A stretch of DNA of 64,000 bases from Kutzneria viridogrisea (GCA_014138725.1 JACJID010000002.1:1626001-1690000), one strand, 5' to 3'. Shown: positions 29,801 through 37,365, counted from the first letter of the stretch. The notes: generated by a model from the sequence alone, not told the origin. Translations and numbers: made by a program.

Positions 29801-29910
29801 CCGCGCGGGCCGTGGCCCTGCTCGGCGTCGAGGCCTTCACGGCGGCGCGCGCGGAGGGGCTGACCATGTCGCAGGAGCGGGTGCTGGCCTTGTCCGCGCT
29901 GGGTGCGTGA
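26857..29910 (+). CDS. SARP/AfsR-family regulator (BTAD, NB-ARC-like ATPase, TPR)
   Basis: A 1017-residue regulator. An OmpR-type winged helix (~1-90) is followed by the bacterial transcriptional activation domain (~95-240), a STAND NTPase with Walker A GPGGTGKT (~278-285) and Walker B LLVLDNCEH (~342-350), a winged helix and a long C-terminal helical/TPR part. SARPs activate antibiotic or secondary-metabolite genes by binding 11-bp-spaced direct repeats. No biosynthetic cluster is directly adjacent; the nearest is the NRPS unit at 39-46 kb. ATG 26857 is the only start that keeps the domain intact. Confidence 0.92.
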   Translation: MRFGILGPVHARLQDGTPIDLGGPKVRALLALLLADAGRVVPADRLIDGLYADAPPDGAANALQSQVSRLRKHLGATAVEFSPAGYRLAVAPEDVDVHRFTTLAEAGGRALRAGDPHGALRALTEALALWRGEALTDVPGAAPLAARLAELRLVALEDQAQARLATGEHRDLVPSLRELIEANPLRERLRILQVRTLAATGRQAEALVAFEDARRTLAEELGADPSEELARAHLDVLGGEPVDYAPLPAQLTSFVGREQDLARVGALLAEHRLVTLTGPGGTGKTRLAVEAACGQEQVCFVELAALYEGADIPQALLTALGVREDRNPVRRMIAVLAQNSVLLVLDNCEHLVAAVAALAARLLAACPRLRVLATSREPLGITGEALYAVPRLDAPEPGTDLLRAKDFPAVRLFIDRARAGRPDFALDEESVQQVIRVCAALDGLPLAIELAAARVRALPLRTLAERLDDRFSLLSKGSRTAAARHRTLRAVVEWSWDLLDAEERGLAAALSVFAGGATLAAAERVCGGAVLELITSLADKSLVEVSGEHYRMLETIRAFCAEQLGADTERVRRAHAECFLDLAETAEPHLLRAEQVRWLERLDADHDNLICALRWAMDADPVLALRLAGALAAYWHLRGRRAEGAQLGRDLLARLTGPPEGMVEEYVLCVLGAVGAAPEDLALREHVDRVDALTASWHSPHRRPILTVIWAMVSGPPDERPSLVNGQVAAVIGTDPWSQAVRAMGEGFGQLAHGSVDAGTASLTTSLARFRAIGERWGMTQALAELGPLASWRGEHDRAVELMDEAIALCGELGAVEETAEMLAKRAQCHLRAGHLDQARADCARSVELAHRMGSPEMLINAYSGLAELATAEDDPAQARRWLGVALEHCPTGGFAFDLARAHLLVGMTKVAEPEQVPHWLRQALADQTVHRDQRLLAGVAEALARLALARGDGLLAAQLLGAATGLRGTGIAGDPVADRIAARAVALLGVEAFTAARAEGLTMSQERVLALSALGA

Positions 29911-29964
29911 TCACGTCAGCGCTCGGCGAGTGATCCGTCAGCGGGGGCTGGCACAGTCGGTGGC

Positions 29965-31041
29965 ATGACCTTCGCAGCGGGTTCGCCCGAGGACTTCATG
30001 GCCGTGCGGCACGTGGTGCTGCGCGGCAGCCAGTACGAGATCGGCCGTGCCCTGGCCAGGCAGGCGCCCCCGGTGCGTCCGGTGCCGATCGACCCCGCGG
30101 TTGGCGCGGCCCGGCGCACCTGGTTCGAGCGGAACTGGCCGCAGCACCTGGCCCGCACCGCCGGCATCGCCGAGCAGGCCGGGTTCGACCCGAGCCGGGA
30201 CGACCTCGCCCTGGACGGGCTGGGCACGCTGCCCTCGTGGTCGGGCTGCTCGGCGGTGTTCGACGGCAAGAGCACGCTGGGCCGCAACTACGACTTCTTC
30301 ACCCTGGCCGAGGACCAGATGGAGCAGGTCATCCAGGGCGAGGCGCCGCGGCCGAGCGAGCAGCCGCCGTGGGCCTCGCGCCCGTACGTGATCACGACCG
30401 TGCCCGAGGACGGCCTGGCCTCCACCGTGCTCACCATGGCCAACCTGGACGGCGCGACCGAGGGCATCAACGAGAGCGGGCTCGCCGTGGCCCTGCTGAT
30501 CGGGGACATCGAGAACGCGCGGCCCGCGCCCGGCGGCGGCCCCAAGGCCGGGCTGTCGCTGATCCAGCTGGTGCGGTTCCTGCTCGACACCTGCGAGGAC
30601 GTGGCGCAGGCCAAGCGCGCACTGCTGGGCGCCAAGCAGTACGACGACGGTCTGCGCTGCCACTACCTGGTCGCCGACGCGAGCGGTGCCGCCTTCGTCT
30701 GGGAGCGCGGGGCGCACGACTCCGAGCACGTGGTGGAGGTCGCCGACGGCCCCCTGTGCGTGACCAACCACCCACTGCACCAGCACCCCGACGTGTCCGC
30801 GCTGCCCGCCGACACACCCGAGTCCTTCCTGACCTACCAACGACTCCGCACGCTCACCGAGCACCTCGGCGACCCGGTGCGCGAGTCGCTGGACCTGGTC
30901 GCCGTTCCGTCCACTCCGGACAGTCCGTGGTGCACGCTGTGGCGCACGGTGTTCGACCTGCCCGCGCGCACGATGTCCGTGCGGTTCTGGCTCGGCGCGG
31001 ACCGGCACAGCGAGGAGATCGTGTTCGGCGCGGCCCGCTGA
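29965..31041 (+). CDS. C45-type Ntn hydrolase (acyl-CoA:6-APA acyltransferase-like)
   Basis: A 358-residue protein of the linear amide C-N hydrolase superfamily. The likely N-terminal nucleophile after self-cleavage is Cys in SWSGCSAVF (~95), followed by the typical LGRNYDF block. Other family marks are NLDGATEGINESGLAVAL and CHYLVADASG. Such enzymes hydrolyse or form amide bonds (penicillin acyltransferase, acyl-homoserine lactone acylases). Cellular substrate unknown. A perfect hairpin follows 45 bp after the stop. Confidence 0.82.
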   Translation: MTFAAGSPEDFMAVRHVVLRGSQYEIGRALARQAPPVRPVPIDPAVGAARRTWFERNWPQHLARTAGIAEQAGFDPSRDDLALDGLGTLPSWSGCSAVFDGKSTLGRNYDFFTLAEDQMEQVIQGEAPRPSEQPPWASRPYVITTVPEDGLASTVLTMANLDGATEGINESGLAVALLIGDIENARPAPGGGPKAGLSLIQLVRFLLDTCEDVAQAKRALLGAKQYDDGLRCHYLVADASGAAFVWERGAHDSEHVVEVADGPLCVTNHPLHQHPDVSALPADTPESFLTYQRLRTLTEHLGDPVRESLDLVAVPSTPDSPWCTLWRTVFDLPARTMSVRFWLGADRHSEEIVFGAAR

Positions 31042-31086
31042 GCCTGGTACTGCCGGTCCTACGGTACGGGCGGGCCTGGTCCTCCG

Positions 31087-31116
31087 GTGTGCCACCGAGC
31101 AATCTCGGTGGCACAC
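31087..31116 (+). terminator. 13-bp inverted repeat between C45 gene and SDR gene
   Basis: GTGTGCCACCGAG and CTCGGTGGCACAC form a perfect 13-bp stem with a CAAT loop. No T-run follows. It could end the upstream transcript or act as an operator or leader hairpin for the SDR gene, which starts 23 bp on. Confidence 0.55.
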
Positions 31117-31138
31117 AACCGGATGCGAGGAGCAAGTC

Positions 31139-31987
31139 ATGACCACGTGGTTCATCACCGGCGCGTCCCGCGGCTTCGGGCTGGAGATCGCCAGGCAGGC
31201 GCTGGACCGCGGCGACTCGGTGGTGGCGACCGCCCGCGACCCGCGAGCCGTCGAGCAGGCGCTGCCCGGGTACGGCGAGCGCCTGCTCGCGATCGCGCTG
31301 GACGTCACCGACCAGGCGCGGGCCTGGCAGGCCACCGAGGAGGCGGTGCGCCGGTTCGGCCGGATCGACGTGCTGGTCAACAACGCCGGTCGCGGACTGG
31401 TCGGCGCGGTGGAGGAGGTCAGCGAGGCCGAGGCGCGCGCGGTCTTCGACACCAACGTGTTCGGGCTGATGGCCGTGTCCCGGGCCGTGCTGCCGGTGAT
31501 GCGCGCGCAGGGCTCGGGGCGGGTGCTCAACCTCAGCTCGATCGGCGGCTTCGTCAGCTGGGCGGGCTGGGGCGTGTACTGCTCGACCAAGTTCGCCGTG
31601 GAGGGGCTCAGCGAGGCCATGCGCCTGGAGCTCGCCCCGCTGGGTGTGCACGTCACGCTGGTGGAGCCCGGCCCGTTCCGCACCGACTTCCTCGACGGCA
31701 GCTCACTGCACCGCGCCGAGTCGGTGATCGGGGACTACGCCGCCAGCTCCGGCGCGTCCCGTGACTGGGCGGACGACACCAACCACACGCAGGAGGGCGA
31801 CCCGGTGAAGGCCGCCGCCGCGATCCTGCGCATCGCCGGTGTCGAGCAGCCCCCGGCCCGCCTGCCGCTGGGGACCGTGGCCGTCACCGGCATCGAGGCC
31901 AAGCTGGCGGAGGTGGCCGCCGAGGTCGCCCAGTGGCGCGAGCTCGCCCTGTCCACCGAGTTCGCCGGCGCCACACCGACCCTGTGA
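31139..31987 (+). CDS. Short-chain dehydrogenase/reductase (classical)
   Basis: A 282-residue classical SDR with cofactor motif TGASRGFG, NNAG, catalytic Ser in LNLSSIGG and YCSTK. All catalytic residues are present, unlike the SDR-fold protein at 9248-10021. It should oxidise or reduce a hydroxyl/carbonyl group with NADP(H); the substrate is unknown. GAGGAG lies 8 bp before the ATG. The mirrored repeat array follows directly. Confidence 0.9.
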   Translation: MTTWFITGASRGFGLEIARQALDRGDSVVATARDPRAVEQALPGYGERLLAIALDVTDQARAWQATEEAVRRFGRIDVLVNNAGRGLVGAVEEVSEAEARAVFDTNVFGLMAVSRAVLPVMRAQGSGRVLNLSSIGGFVSWAGWGVYCSTKFAVEGLSEAMRLELAPLGVHVTLVEPGPFRTDFLDGSSLHRAESVIGDYAASSGASRDWADDTNHTQEGDPVKAAAAILRIAGVEQPPARLPLGTVAVTGIEAKLAEVAAEVAQWRELALSTEFAGATPTL

Positions 31988-32010
31988 CGGCCCGGCACCA
32001 CCAGCCCCCG

Positions 32011-32126
32011 CGTGTCGGCGCTTCGCGCACCGCGTGTCGGCGCTTCCGGTACGGCATGTTTGCGCTTCACGCGTGCGACACACCGTCCCGGAACGTCCGA
32101 CACGCCAGCCCGGAAGCGCCGACACG
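32011..32126. repeat. Mirrored array of 22-bp repeat units (three forward, three inverted)
   Basis: Forward units with core CGTGTCGGCGCTTC start at 32011, 32033 and 32055 (third degenerate). Inverted units with core GAAGCGCCGACACG start at 32069, 32091 and 32113 (best copy last). All steps are 22 bp. The block can fold into one long imperfect hairpin and fills the gap between the convergent SDR and GlxA genes. Confidence 0.8.
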
Positions 32127-32138
32127 CGCTGTGCGGTA

Positions 32139-33035
32139 CTAGGTCCGCGCGCGAAGTCTTCGCAGCATGCGGCCGTCCTCGAAGCCCACGGCACGGGCCG
32201 CCGACTCCACCGTGGCGCCTTGGCCGATCAGGTGTTCGGCCCGCTCCACCCGCAGCGCCTGCTGGTAGCGCAGCGGGGTCATTCCCGTTGCGCGGCCGAA
32301 CAAACGGGTCACCGTGCGCTCGCTGCACCCGGTGATCCGAGCCAGTTCGGCCAGCGACAGCCGGTCGGTGACCCGCGACTCGATCACGTCCTGGATGTGG
32401 TGCACGGTGTCGTTGATGTGAGACCGGTGTCTCAACAACGCGCTGGCCTGGTGCTCGTCCCCGTTGCGCCGGGCGTAGACCACCATGGTGCGGGCGATCT
32501 TCGCCGCCACCGCGGGGCCGTGCCAGGTGGCCACCAGGTGCAGCGCCAGGTCGATGCCGCTGGCGATGCCCGCCGAGGTGACCACCCGGCCGTCCACCAC
32601 GTACAGCACGTCGCGGACCACGGTGGCGGCCGGGTAGCGGCGAGCCAGCTCGTCCTGCAACTCGTGGTGCGTGGTGCACCGCCGACCGTCGAGCAGACCC
32701 GCTCGCCCCAAGGCATCCGCGCCCGCGCACACGCTGGCGATCGTGCCCCGGTGCGCGCGCAGCCAGTCCAGTGTCGCCGCGCTGAGCGGGCCGGTGGTGG
32801 CCAACCGCGGCGCACGCCAGCCTGGCACCAGCAGCAAGTCCTCAGTGGACAGTTCGGGCAACCTCGTGCCCGCGTGCAGGGCAGGCCCCTGTGCGGAGGG
32901 CACGAGGGCCTGCTCGGACACGTAGACCAGCTCGTAGGGCAGCCCGAGGTCGGCAGCGCTGGCGAACACCTGCGCCGGACCCGCGAGGTCGAGCAGGTGC
33001 AGCCCGGGCACCAGCAGGAAGACGACTCTGCTCAC
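32139..33035 (-). CDS. GlxA-family regulator (DJ-1/PfpI plus AraC HTH)
   Basis: A 298-residue regulator with a DJ-1/PfpI-like domain (~1-170; SVCAGADALGRAGLL carries the usual Cys) and a C-terminal AraC HTH (~205-295, with ITGCSERTVTRLFGRATGMTPLRYQQ). Unlike the copy at 23744, it ends at the normal point. It follows the isochorismatase gene with a 7-bp gap, so the pair is one operon and the regulator probably responds to a metabolite handled by that enzyme. Confidence 0.88.
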   Translation of the reverse strand: MSRVVFLLVPGLHLLDLAGPAQVFASAADLGLPYELVYVSEQALVPSAQGPALHAGTRLPELSTEDLLLVPGWRAPRLATTGPLSAATLDWLRAHRGTIASVCAGADALGRAGLLDGRRCTTHHELQDELARRYPAATVVRDVLYVVDGRVVTSAGIASGIDLALHLVATWHGPAVAAKIARTMVVYARRNGDEHQASALLRHRSHINDTVHHIQDVIESRVTDRLSLAELARITGCSERTVTRLFGRATGMTPLRYQQALRVERAEHLIGQGATVESAARAVGFEDGRMLRRLRART

Positions 33036-33042
33036 GATCTGG

Positions 33043-33594
33043 TCAGCGCACCCCGGTCAGCTCGGCCACCGTGGCGATCGAGGCGAAGCGCCCGGCCAGC
33101 GCGTACTCGGTCCTGGCAACGATGTCCTTGGTGCCGAGCACGGCGCCGGTCCGCCAGTGCGCGATCGGCGTGGTCGCGGTGGCGTCGGTGACGAAGGTGA
33201 CCTCGAACCCGAGGTCGCTGGCCACCCGCGTGGTGGTCTCGCAGCACTGCTCGGTGCGGATCCCGCTGATCCGCAGGTCGCGGATGCCGCGCGCGGTCAG
33301 TGTCTGCTGGAGGTTGGTCGTGGTGAAGGCGTTGTGCGAGGTCTTGGTCAGCAGCGGCTCGTCCGCGCGCGGCTGGAGCCCCTCGATCAGCCGGACGTAC
33401 CCGCTGGCCGGGTCGAACACGTCCTTGGTGCCCGGCTCGCTGTGCAGCACCCACACCACCAGGTCGTCCTCCGCGCGGGCGAGGTCGACCAGCTGGTTGA
33501 CCTTGCCGACGATGCCGGGGTTGGACACCTCGGCCCAGTTCGGCCGCTGGCGGAAGGACTCCTGCACGTCGATGACGATCAGCGCTCTGTTCAC
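33043..33594 (-). CDS. Isochorismatase-family cysteine hydrolase
   Basis: A 183-residue protein with the Asp-Lys-Cys triad of the family: Asp in LIVIDVQESF, Lys in LLTKTSHNAF and Cys in GIRTEQCCETT. Members hydrolyse isochorismate, nicotinamide, carbamoyl compounds or similar. GTG 33594 directly precedes the first strand; GTG 33615 is a weaker alternative. It leads an operon with the GlxA-type regulator. Confidence 0.87.
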   Translation of the reverse strand: MNRALIVIDVQESFRQRPNWAEVSNPGIVGKVNQLVDLARAEDDLVVWVLHSEPGTKDVFDPASGYVRLIEGLQPRADEPLLTKTSHNAFTTTNLQQTLTARGIRDLRISGIRTEQCCETTTRVASDLGFEVTFVTDATATTPIAHWRTGAVLGTKDIVARTEYALAGRFASIATVAELTGVR

Positions 33595-33663
33595 GTGGTG
33601 GAGTCTGGTCGACACCCCCGTGCCCGACCAGACACCACCACGCCAGCAATCGGACGGATCCGG

Positions 33664-34545
33664 TCACCCGGTGACGAGGTGCAGCCTGCGCTCGGCCAGC
33701 CCCACGGTCAGCCGCTGCCCCCAGCCGAGCGCGATCGCGTCGGCCTCCACCCCGTCCCCGAAGGCCACCAACTGGTCCGACTCCACCTCCACCACCAGCG
33801 GTTCCCCCTCGATCCGCCCCTGGGTGCACCTCACCCCCGTGCTCGGCGAGGGCCACGCCTCGCGCACGAACCAGGCCAGCACCGGGTCGAGCGGGGCGGG
33901 GAGCTCCCCCTGCCCGCCCCGCTCCAGCCAGACCGACCGGCACCAGCCCGTCGCGCCGGTCCCGGTGCCGACGAGGATGCCCGAGGACGCCTGCCGTTCC
34001 GGGCTCGCACCGCCCACGCTGAGCCGGTACCTGGCCGTCTGGTGGCTGCGGTGCCCGACGTAGACCTCGTTCAGCGCGACAAGTCGCTGGCCGTCGTCGG
34101 ACACCGCCTCCACCATGACCCGCTGCGCGATTCCCCTCTGACCGCGCAGCAGGTCGGCGACCGCACCCGGCGGGTGCGGCACCAGGACCCCAGGGTTGTG
34201 GTCCGGTTCCGGGTTGACCCCGATCACCGGCTGGCCGTCCAGGTACTTGGCGGTGTTGGCCACCAGGCCGTCCTGCCCCACGACCACCACCAGGTCCTCC
34301 GGGGCGAACAGGAACCGGGGCAGGTCGGCGCGCTCCACCACCCCGCGCCGCCAGTCCAGCGGGATCGCCGCCGAGACCTCGGTGATCGCGGCCCGTACCG
34401 CGGCGTCCCGCTCGGTGATCTCGCCGATGCCGCGGCCCCGGCTGGACAGGAAGAACTCGGTCTGCCCCCGGGTGCCGTGCCTGGCCAGCAGTTCGGTCAG
34501 CTCGGTGCGCCGGTGTACCAGCACGACCCTCGGCGTGAGGGTCAC
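33664..34545 (-). CDS. NAD kinase-like protein
   Basis: A 293-residue protein of the NAD kinase/diacylglycerol kinase fold. The GGDG phosphate loop reads [17 protein letters not shown] (second Gly replaced by Gln), then [12 protein letters not shown], the NE motif in [17 protein letters not shown] and a GTGTGATGW loop in place of TPTGSTAY. It may phosphorylate NAD or only bind it; the changed loop argues for altered activity. The start overlaps the stop of the SPFH gene (34542-34545). Together with the Nudix/NrtR-like regulator it forms an NAD-related locus. Confidence 0.8.
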   Translation of the reverse strand: MTLTPRVVLVHRRTELTELLARHGTRGQTEFFLSSRGRGIGEITERDAAVRAAITEVSAAIPLDWRRGVVERADLPRFLFAPEDLVVVVGQDGLVANTAKYLDGQPVIGVNPEPDHNPGVLVPHPPGAVADLLRGQRGIAQRVMVEAVSDDGQRLVALNEVYVGHRSHQTARYRLSVGGASPERQASSGILVGTGTGATGWCRSVWLERGGQGELPAPLDPVLAWFVREAWPSPSTGVRCTQGRIEGEPLVVEVESDQLVAFGDGVEADAIALGWGQRLTVGLAERRLHLVTG

Positions 34546-35540
34546 TGCCCGATCCCGAGCCGGGCCAGCAGCGGGCTGAGCAGCTCGGGGGTCACCACCA
34601 AGCTGTCGATCTTCGGCAGGTTGGCGGCGAGTTCCTTGACCGCCAAGGTGGTCAGCACCTCGGTCGGCAGATCCCGGTACGCGCCAAGGCGTGCCGCCTC
34701 GGCCGCGGCCTGCGCCTCACCCATGGCCAGCACGTCCCGCGCCCGCACCTGGTTGAGCCGCTCCTCGCGCTCGGCCCGCGCCTGGGTCTCGATGCGGTTC
34801 GCCGCGGCGGCCTCCTCGGCCTCACGGCGCGCGTTGGCCCCGCGCTGCACCACGAGCTGCTCCTCGCGGCGGGCCAGCTCGATCTGGTTCTGCAACTCGT
34901 TCTCGCTGATGGCCCGTTCCCGTTCCACCGCAAGGGCTCGCCGCTCGTAGGTGGCCCGATCTGCCTCCTGCTGCACCTTCTCCCGCGCGGTGGCCTGCAA
35001 CGCCTTCTCGATCTCCGCCTCGGGCCGCAGGGCCACCACGCGGACGTCCACCACGGCGAGCCCGGTCTCGGCAAGCCTGCCGTCCTCGGCAAGTCCCGCA
35101 CGCACGCGGTCCCGCACCGCGGACACCCCGTCGATCAGCGCCTCGGTCAGCGGCATGCGGGCGATCAGCCCCAGGGCGTGCTGCTGCACCGACTCCGTGA
35201 GCAGCCCGCCGACCTGGCTGAGCGGGTCGCCGCGCCACATGCCGCTGTCCGGGTCGAGTGAGAAGTCGACGCGGGTGGCGGCCAGTTCCGGGTCGGTGAA
35301 CCGGTAGGTGAGCGTGAGCTGCACCGACAGGTCCTGGAAGTCCGCGGTCCTGGCGTGGAACAGCAGCGGCAGCTCGCGGTCGTCCACCGGGATCTCCGAG
35401 AGCACGGCGCTCAGCGGCCGGAACCAGAAGGACAGCCCCGTGCCCTGCCGCACCAGCTTGCCCTGCGCCACGTGCCGCACACAGGCCGCCGGGGTACCAC
35501 GCAGGTGCCGCCAACCGAACCGGGTCTTGATGTCCGCCAT
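34542..35540 (-). CDS. SPFH/band-7 domain protein
   Basis: A 332-residue protein. Residues ~20-180 match the SPFH (prohibitin/stomatin) domain; residues ~180-280 are a long charged coiled coil rich in Ala, Glu and Arg ([20 protein letters not shown] onward), and the C-terminus holds a conserved-looking [13 protein letters not shown]. No clear N-terminal membrane helix is seen, so attachment may be peripheral. SPFH proteins form membrane-associated rings and scaffolds. GGAGGGG precedes the ATG. It is coupled to the NAD kinase-like gene and divergent from the Nudix regulator. Confidence 0.87.
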   Translation of the reverse strand: MADIKTRFGWRHLRGTPAACVRHVAQGKLVRQGTGLSFWFRPLSAVLSEIPVDDRELPLLFHARTADFQDLSVQLTLTYRFTDPELAATRVDFSLDPDSGMWRGDPLSQVGGLLTESVQQHALGLIARMPLTEALIDGVSAVRDRVRAGLAEDGRLAETGLAVVDVRVVALRPEAEIEKALQATAREKVQQEADRATYERRALAVERERAISENELQNQIELARREEQLVVQRGANARREAEEAAAANRIETQARAEREERLNQVRARDVLAMGEAQAAAEAARLGAYRDLPTEVLTTLAVKELAANLPKIDSLVVTPELLSPLLARLGIGQ

Positions 35541-35552
35541 GACCCCTCCCTT

Positions 35553-35571
35553 TATCGTCAGAGTGACGATA
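35553..35571. promoter_or_regulatory. Operator 1: TATCGTCA-GAG-TGACGATA
   Basis: A perfect 8-3-8 palindrome 12 bp before the SPFH start. With the second site it frames the divergent promoters; the Nudix/NrtR-like protein is the obvious ligand. Confidence 0.85.
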
Positions 35572-35588
35572 GGCAGGCGCGGCAGTTT

Positions 35589-35603
35589 TCGTCAAGATGA
35601 CGA
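35589..35603. promoter_or_regulatory. Operator 2: TCGTCA-AGA-TGACGA
   Basis: A perfect 6-3-6 palindrome with the same core as operator 1, centre to centre 34 bp away (about three helical turns), 20 bp before the Nudix gene start. Two equal sites on one DNA face suggest cooperative binding. Confidence 0.85.
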
Positions 35604-35623
35604 TTAGCGGCTAGCATGGTGCC

Positions 35624-36322
35624 GTGCGTCACTACCAGCCGGAGAAGTACCCACCCTTCGCGGTGACCGTGGACCTGGTCGTGCTGACCATCCGGGCCGA
35701 CCGGCTCTGCGCGCTGGTGGTGCGGCGCGGTGAGCGGCCGTACCTGGGCCGCTGGGCGCTGGCCGGTGGCTTCGTGCGCCCGGACGAGGACCTGGACACC
35801 GCGGCACGCCGCGAGCTTGCCGAGGAGACCGGCCTGCCGGTGGGCAGCGTGCACCTGGAACAGCTGGCCAGCTACGGGGATCCCGCGCGCGACCCGCGCA
35901 TGCGCGTGGTCACGGTCGCCTACCTCGCGCTGGCGCCCGACCTGCCCTCACCGCGTGCGGGCACCGACACCGTGGACGCCAAGTGGGAACCGGTCACCGA
36001 CCTGCTGGGCAAGCCCGCCACGCTGGCGTTCGACCACCACCGGATCCTCGGTGACGGCGTGGAGCGCGCCCGGTCGAAGCTGGAGTACACCCCGCTGGCG
36101 ACCGCGTTCTGCCCCACCGAGTTCACCGTGGCCGAGCTGCGCCGCGTGTACGAACTGGTCTGGGACACGCCGATCGACCCGCGCAACTTCCACCGCAAGG
36201 TGACGGGTGTGGCCGGGCTGCTCGCCTCCACCGGCCACACCACCACGCGCGACGGCGGCCGACCCGCCCAGCTCTACCGCCGCGGCGAGGCCACCCTGCT
36301 GCACCCACCCATGCTCCGCTGA
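35624..36322 (+). CDS. Nudix-domain regulator, NrtR-like
   Basis: A 232-residue protein. A Nudix domain (~10-140) carries a complete Nudix box (GX5EX7REUXEEXGU is met by G-FVRPD-E ... REL-A-EE-T-G), and a C-terminal winged helix (~150-230; FTVAELRRVYELVWDTPID) is typical of NrtR, the ADP-ribose-sensing repressor of NAD genes. An intact box means it may also hydrolyse its ligand. It is divergent from the SPFH/NAD kinase-like pair across two palindromic operators, so it very probably controls them. Confidence 0.88.
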   Translation: MRHYQPEKYPPFAVTVDLVVLTIRADRLCALVVRRGERPYLGRWALAGGFVRPDEDLDTAARRELAEETGLPVGSVHLEQLASYGDPARDPRMRVVTVAYLALAPDLPSPRAGTDTVDAKWEPVTDLLGKPATLAFDHHRILGDGVERARSKLEYTPLATAFCPTEFTVAELRRVYELVWDTPIDPRNFHRKVTGVAGLLASTGHTTTRDGGRPAQLYRRGEATLLHPPMLR

Positions 36323-36342
36323 CCAGCTCGACGCCAACCCCC

Positions 36343-36490
36343 GCGAGTCACGGTCTGAGGAGCGCGAGTCCCGCCTCAAGAGCACACGAATCCCGGCCAG
36401 CGGGCCGCGAGTCCCGACCTGGGGAGTGCGAGTCCCGCTCTGGCGAGCGCGAGTCCCGGCCTCCGCACCGCGAGTCCCGCTCTGGGCCGC
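36343..36490. repeat. Tandem 21-bp repeat array (seven units)
   Basis: Units with core GCGAGTCCCG start at 36343, 36364, 36386 (degenerate), 36407, 36428, 36449 and 36470, i.e. a 21-bp step with one 22-bp step. The same unit and step occur at 46470-46497 on the other strand. The array lies between the convergent Nudix gene and ABC ATPase gene. There are no spacers, so it is not a CRISPR. Confidence 0.88.
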
Positions 36491-36531
36491 GCCCGGCCCA
36501 CCCAGCCGCCGCTGTCCGGGCCGGGGTGAAC

Positions 36532-36584
36532 GTCATGAAGGTGCCCTTCACGACGTTCAACGTCCCAAAGGGCACCTTCATGAC
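36532..36584. repeat. Palindromic element copy 3 (GAAGGTGCCCTT variant)
   Basis: Perfect 17-bp arms (36532-36548 and 36568-36584) enclose an inner GACG/CGTC stem. The architecture equals copies 1 and 2, with a changed arm core. The right end is 5 bp from the stop codon of the ABC ATPase gene; it likely ends that transcript. Confidence 0.88.
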
Positions 36585-36588
36585 CAAC

Positions 36589-37362
36589 CTAGTCGGCCAG
36601 CGGCTTGGCCTCGTAGGTGATGCGCACGACCCCGTCCGCGTGCCGCTCGACCGAGGCGGCGACGCCGAACACCTCGCGCAGCACCACGGGGGTCAGCGCC
36701 GCCAGCACGGGACCGGCGGCGGCGATGGCGCCGGCGTCGAGCACCACGAGCTGGTCACAGCTGCGCACCGCCAAGTCGAGATCGTGCAGCACGGCGAACG
36801 TGGTGGTGCCGAGTTCGCCGATCAGGTCGAGCAGCTCGAACCGGGCGCGGACGTCGAGGTGGTTGGTGGGTTCGTCGAGCACGAGCAAACGGGGCTGTTG
36901 AGCCAAAGCCCGGGCGAGCAGCACGCGTTGGCGTTCGCCGCCGGACAGGGTTGAGAACGCACGGTCGGCGAACGCGAGAACCCCCGTGCGGTCCATGGAC
37001 TCGGTGACGACGTCCCCGTCGACGGCGCTCTCGCGGTCGAACAGCCCGAGGTGCGGCGTCCGTCCTAACGCGACAACCTCGGCGACGGTGAGCCCGACCG
37101 TGGCCGAGGCGTCCTGGAGCACGGCGGCGGTTCGTTGCGCGGCAACACGTGCGGACATCTGCCACACATCGTCCGGACCGACGCGGACCACGCCCGAACT
37201 GGGTTTCAGCGAGCGGTACACGGTGCGCAGCAGGGTCGACTTGCCGCTGCCGTTGGGGCCGACCAGCCCGACGAACGAGCCCTCGGGCACGGACAGCACG
37301 ACATCGCTGAGGATCGGCCTGCCCTCGATCCGCACGCAGACCCGCTCCAGGTTCAGTTCCAC
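36589..37362 (-). CDS. Siderophore/metal ABC transporter ATP-binding protein (FecE/FhuC type)
   Basis: A 257-residue ABC ATPase: Walker A GPNGSGKST (~36-44), signature LSGGERQR, Walker B LLVLDEPTNHLD and H-loop VLHDLD. It matches the FecE/FhuC/BtuD group that powers uptake of metal-chelate complexes. It is the last gene of the unit that starts with the isonitrile synthase, 3 bp after the permease gene. Only one ATPase is needed as the permease acts as homodimer. Confidence 0.92.
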   Translation of the reverse strand: MELNLERVCVRIEGRPILSDVVLSVPEGSFVGLVGPNGSGKSTLLRTVYRSLKPSSGVVRVGPDDVWQMSARVAAQRTAAVLQDASATVGLTVAEVVALGRTPHLGLFDRESAVDGDVVTESMDRTGVLAFADRAFSTLSGGERQRVLLARALAQQPRLLVLDEPTNHLDVRARFELLDLIGELGTTTFAVLHDLDLAVRSCDQLVVLDAGAIAAAGPVLAALTPVVLREVFGVAASVERHADGVVRITYEAKPLAD

Positions 37363-37365
37363 CGC

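Noticed and set aside
26857-29910. The SARP as cluster-situated regulator of a nearby biosynthetic cluster at 26-32 kb
   Set aside because: The neighbours (hydrolase, C45 enzyme, SDR) do not form a recognisable biosynthetic set; a link to the NRPS unit 7 kb away remains only a hypothesis.
35558-35854. Minus-strand frame of 98 codons across the operator region and Nudix gene
   Set aside because: Antisense to the Nudix box and running through both operators; no domain.
36343-36490. Regular repeats resembling a CRISPR array
   Set aside because: Units are head to tail with a 21-bp step and no unique spacers, and no cas genes are near. It is a tandem repeat.
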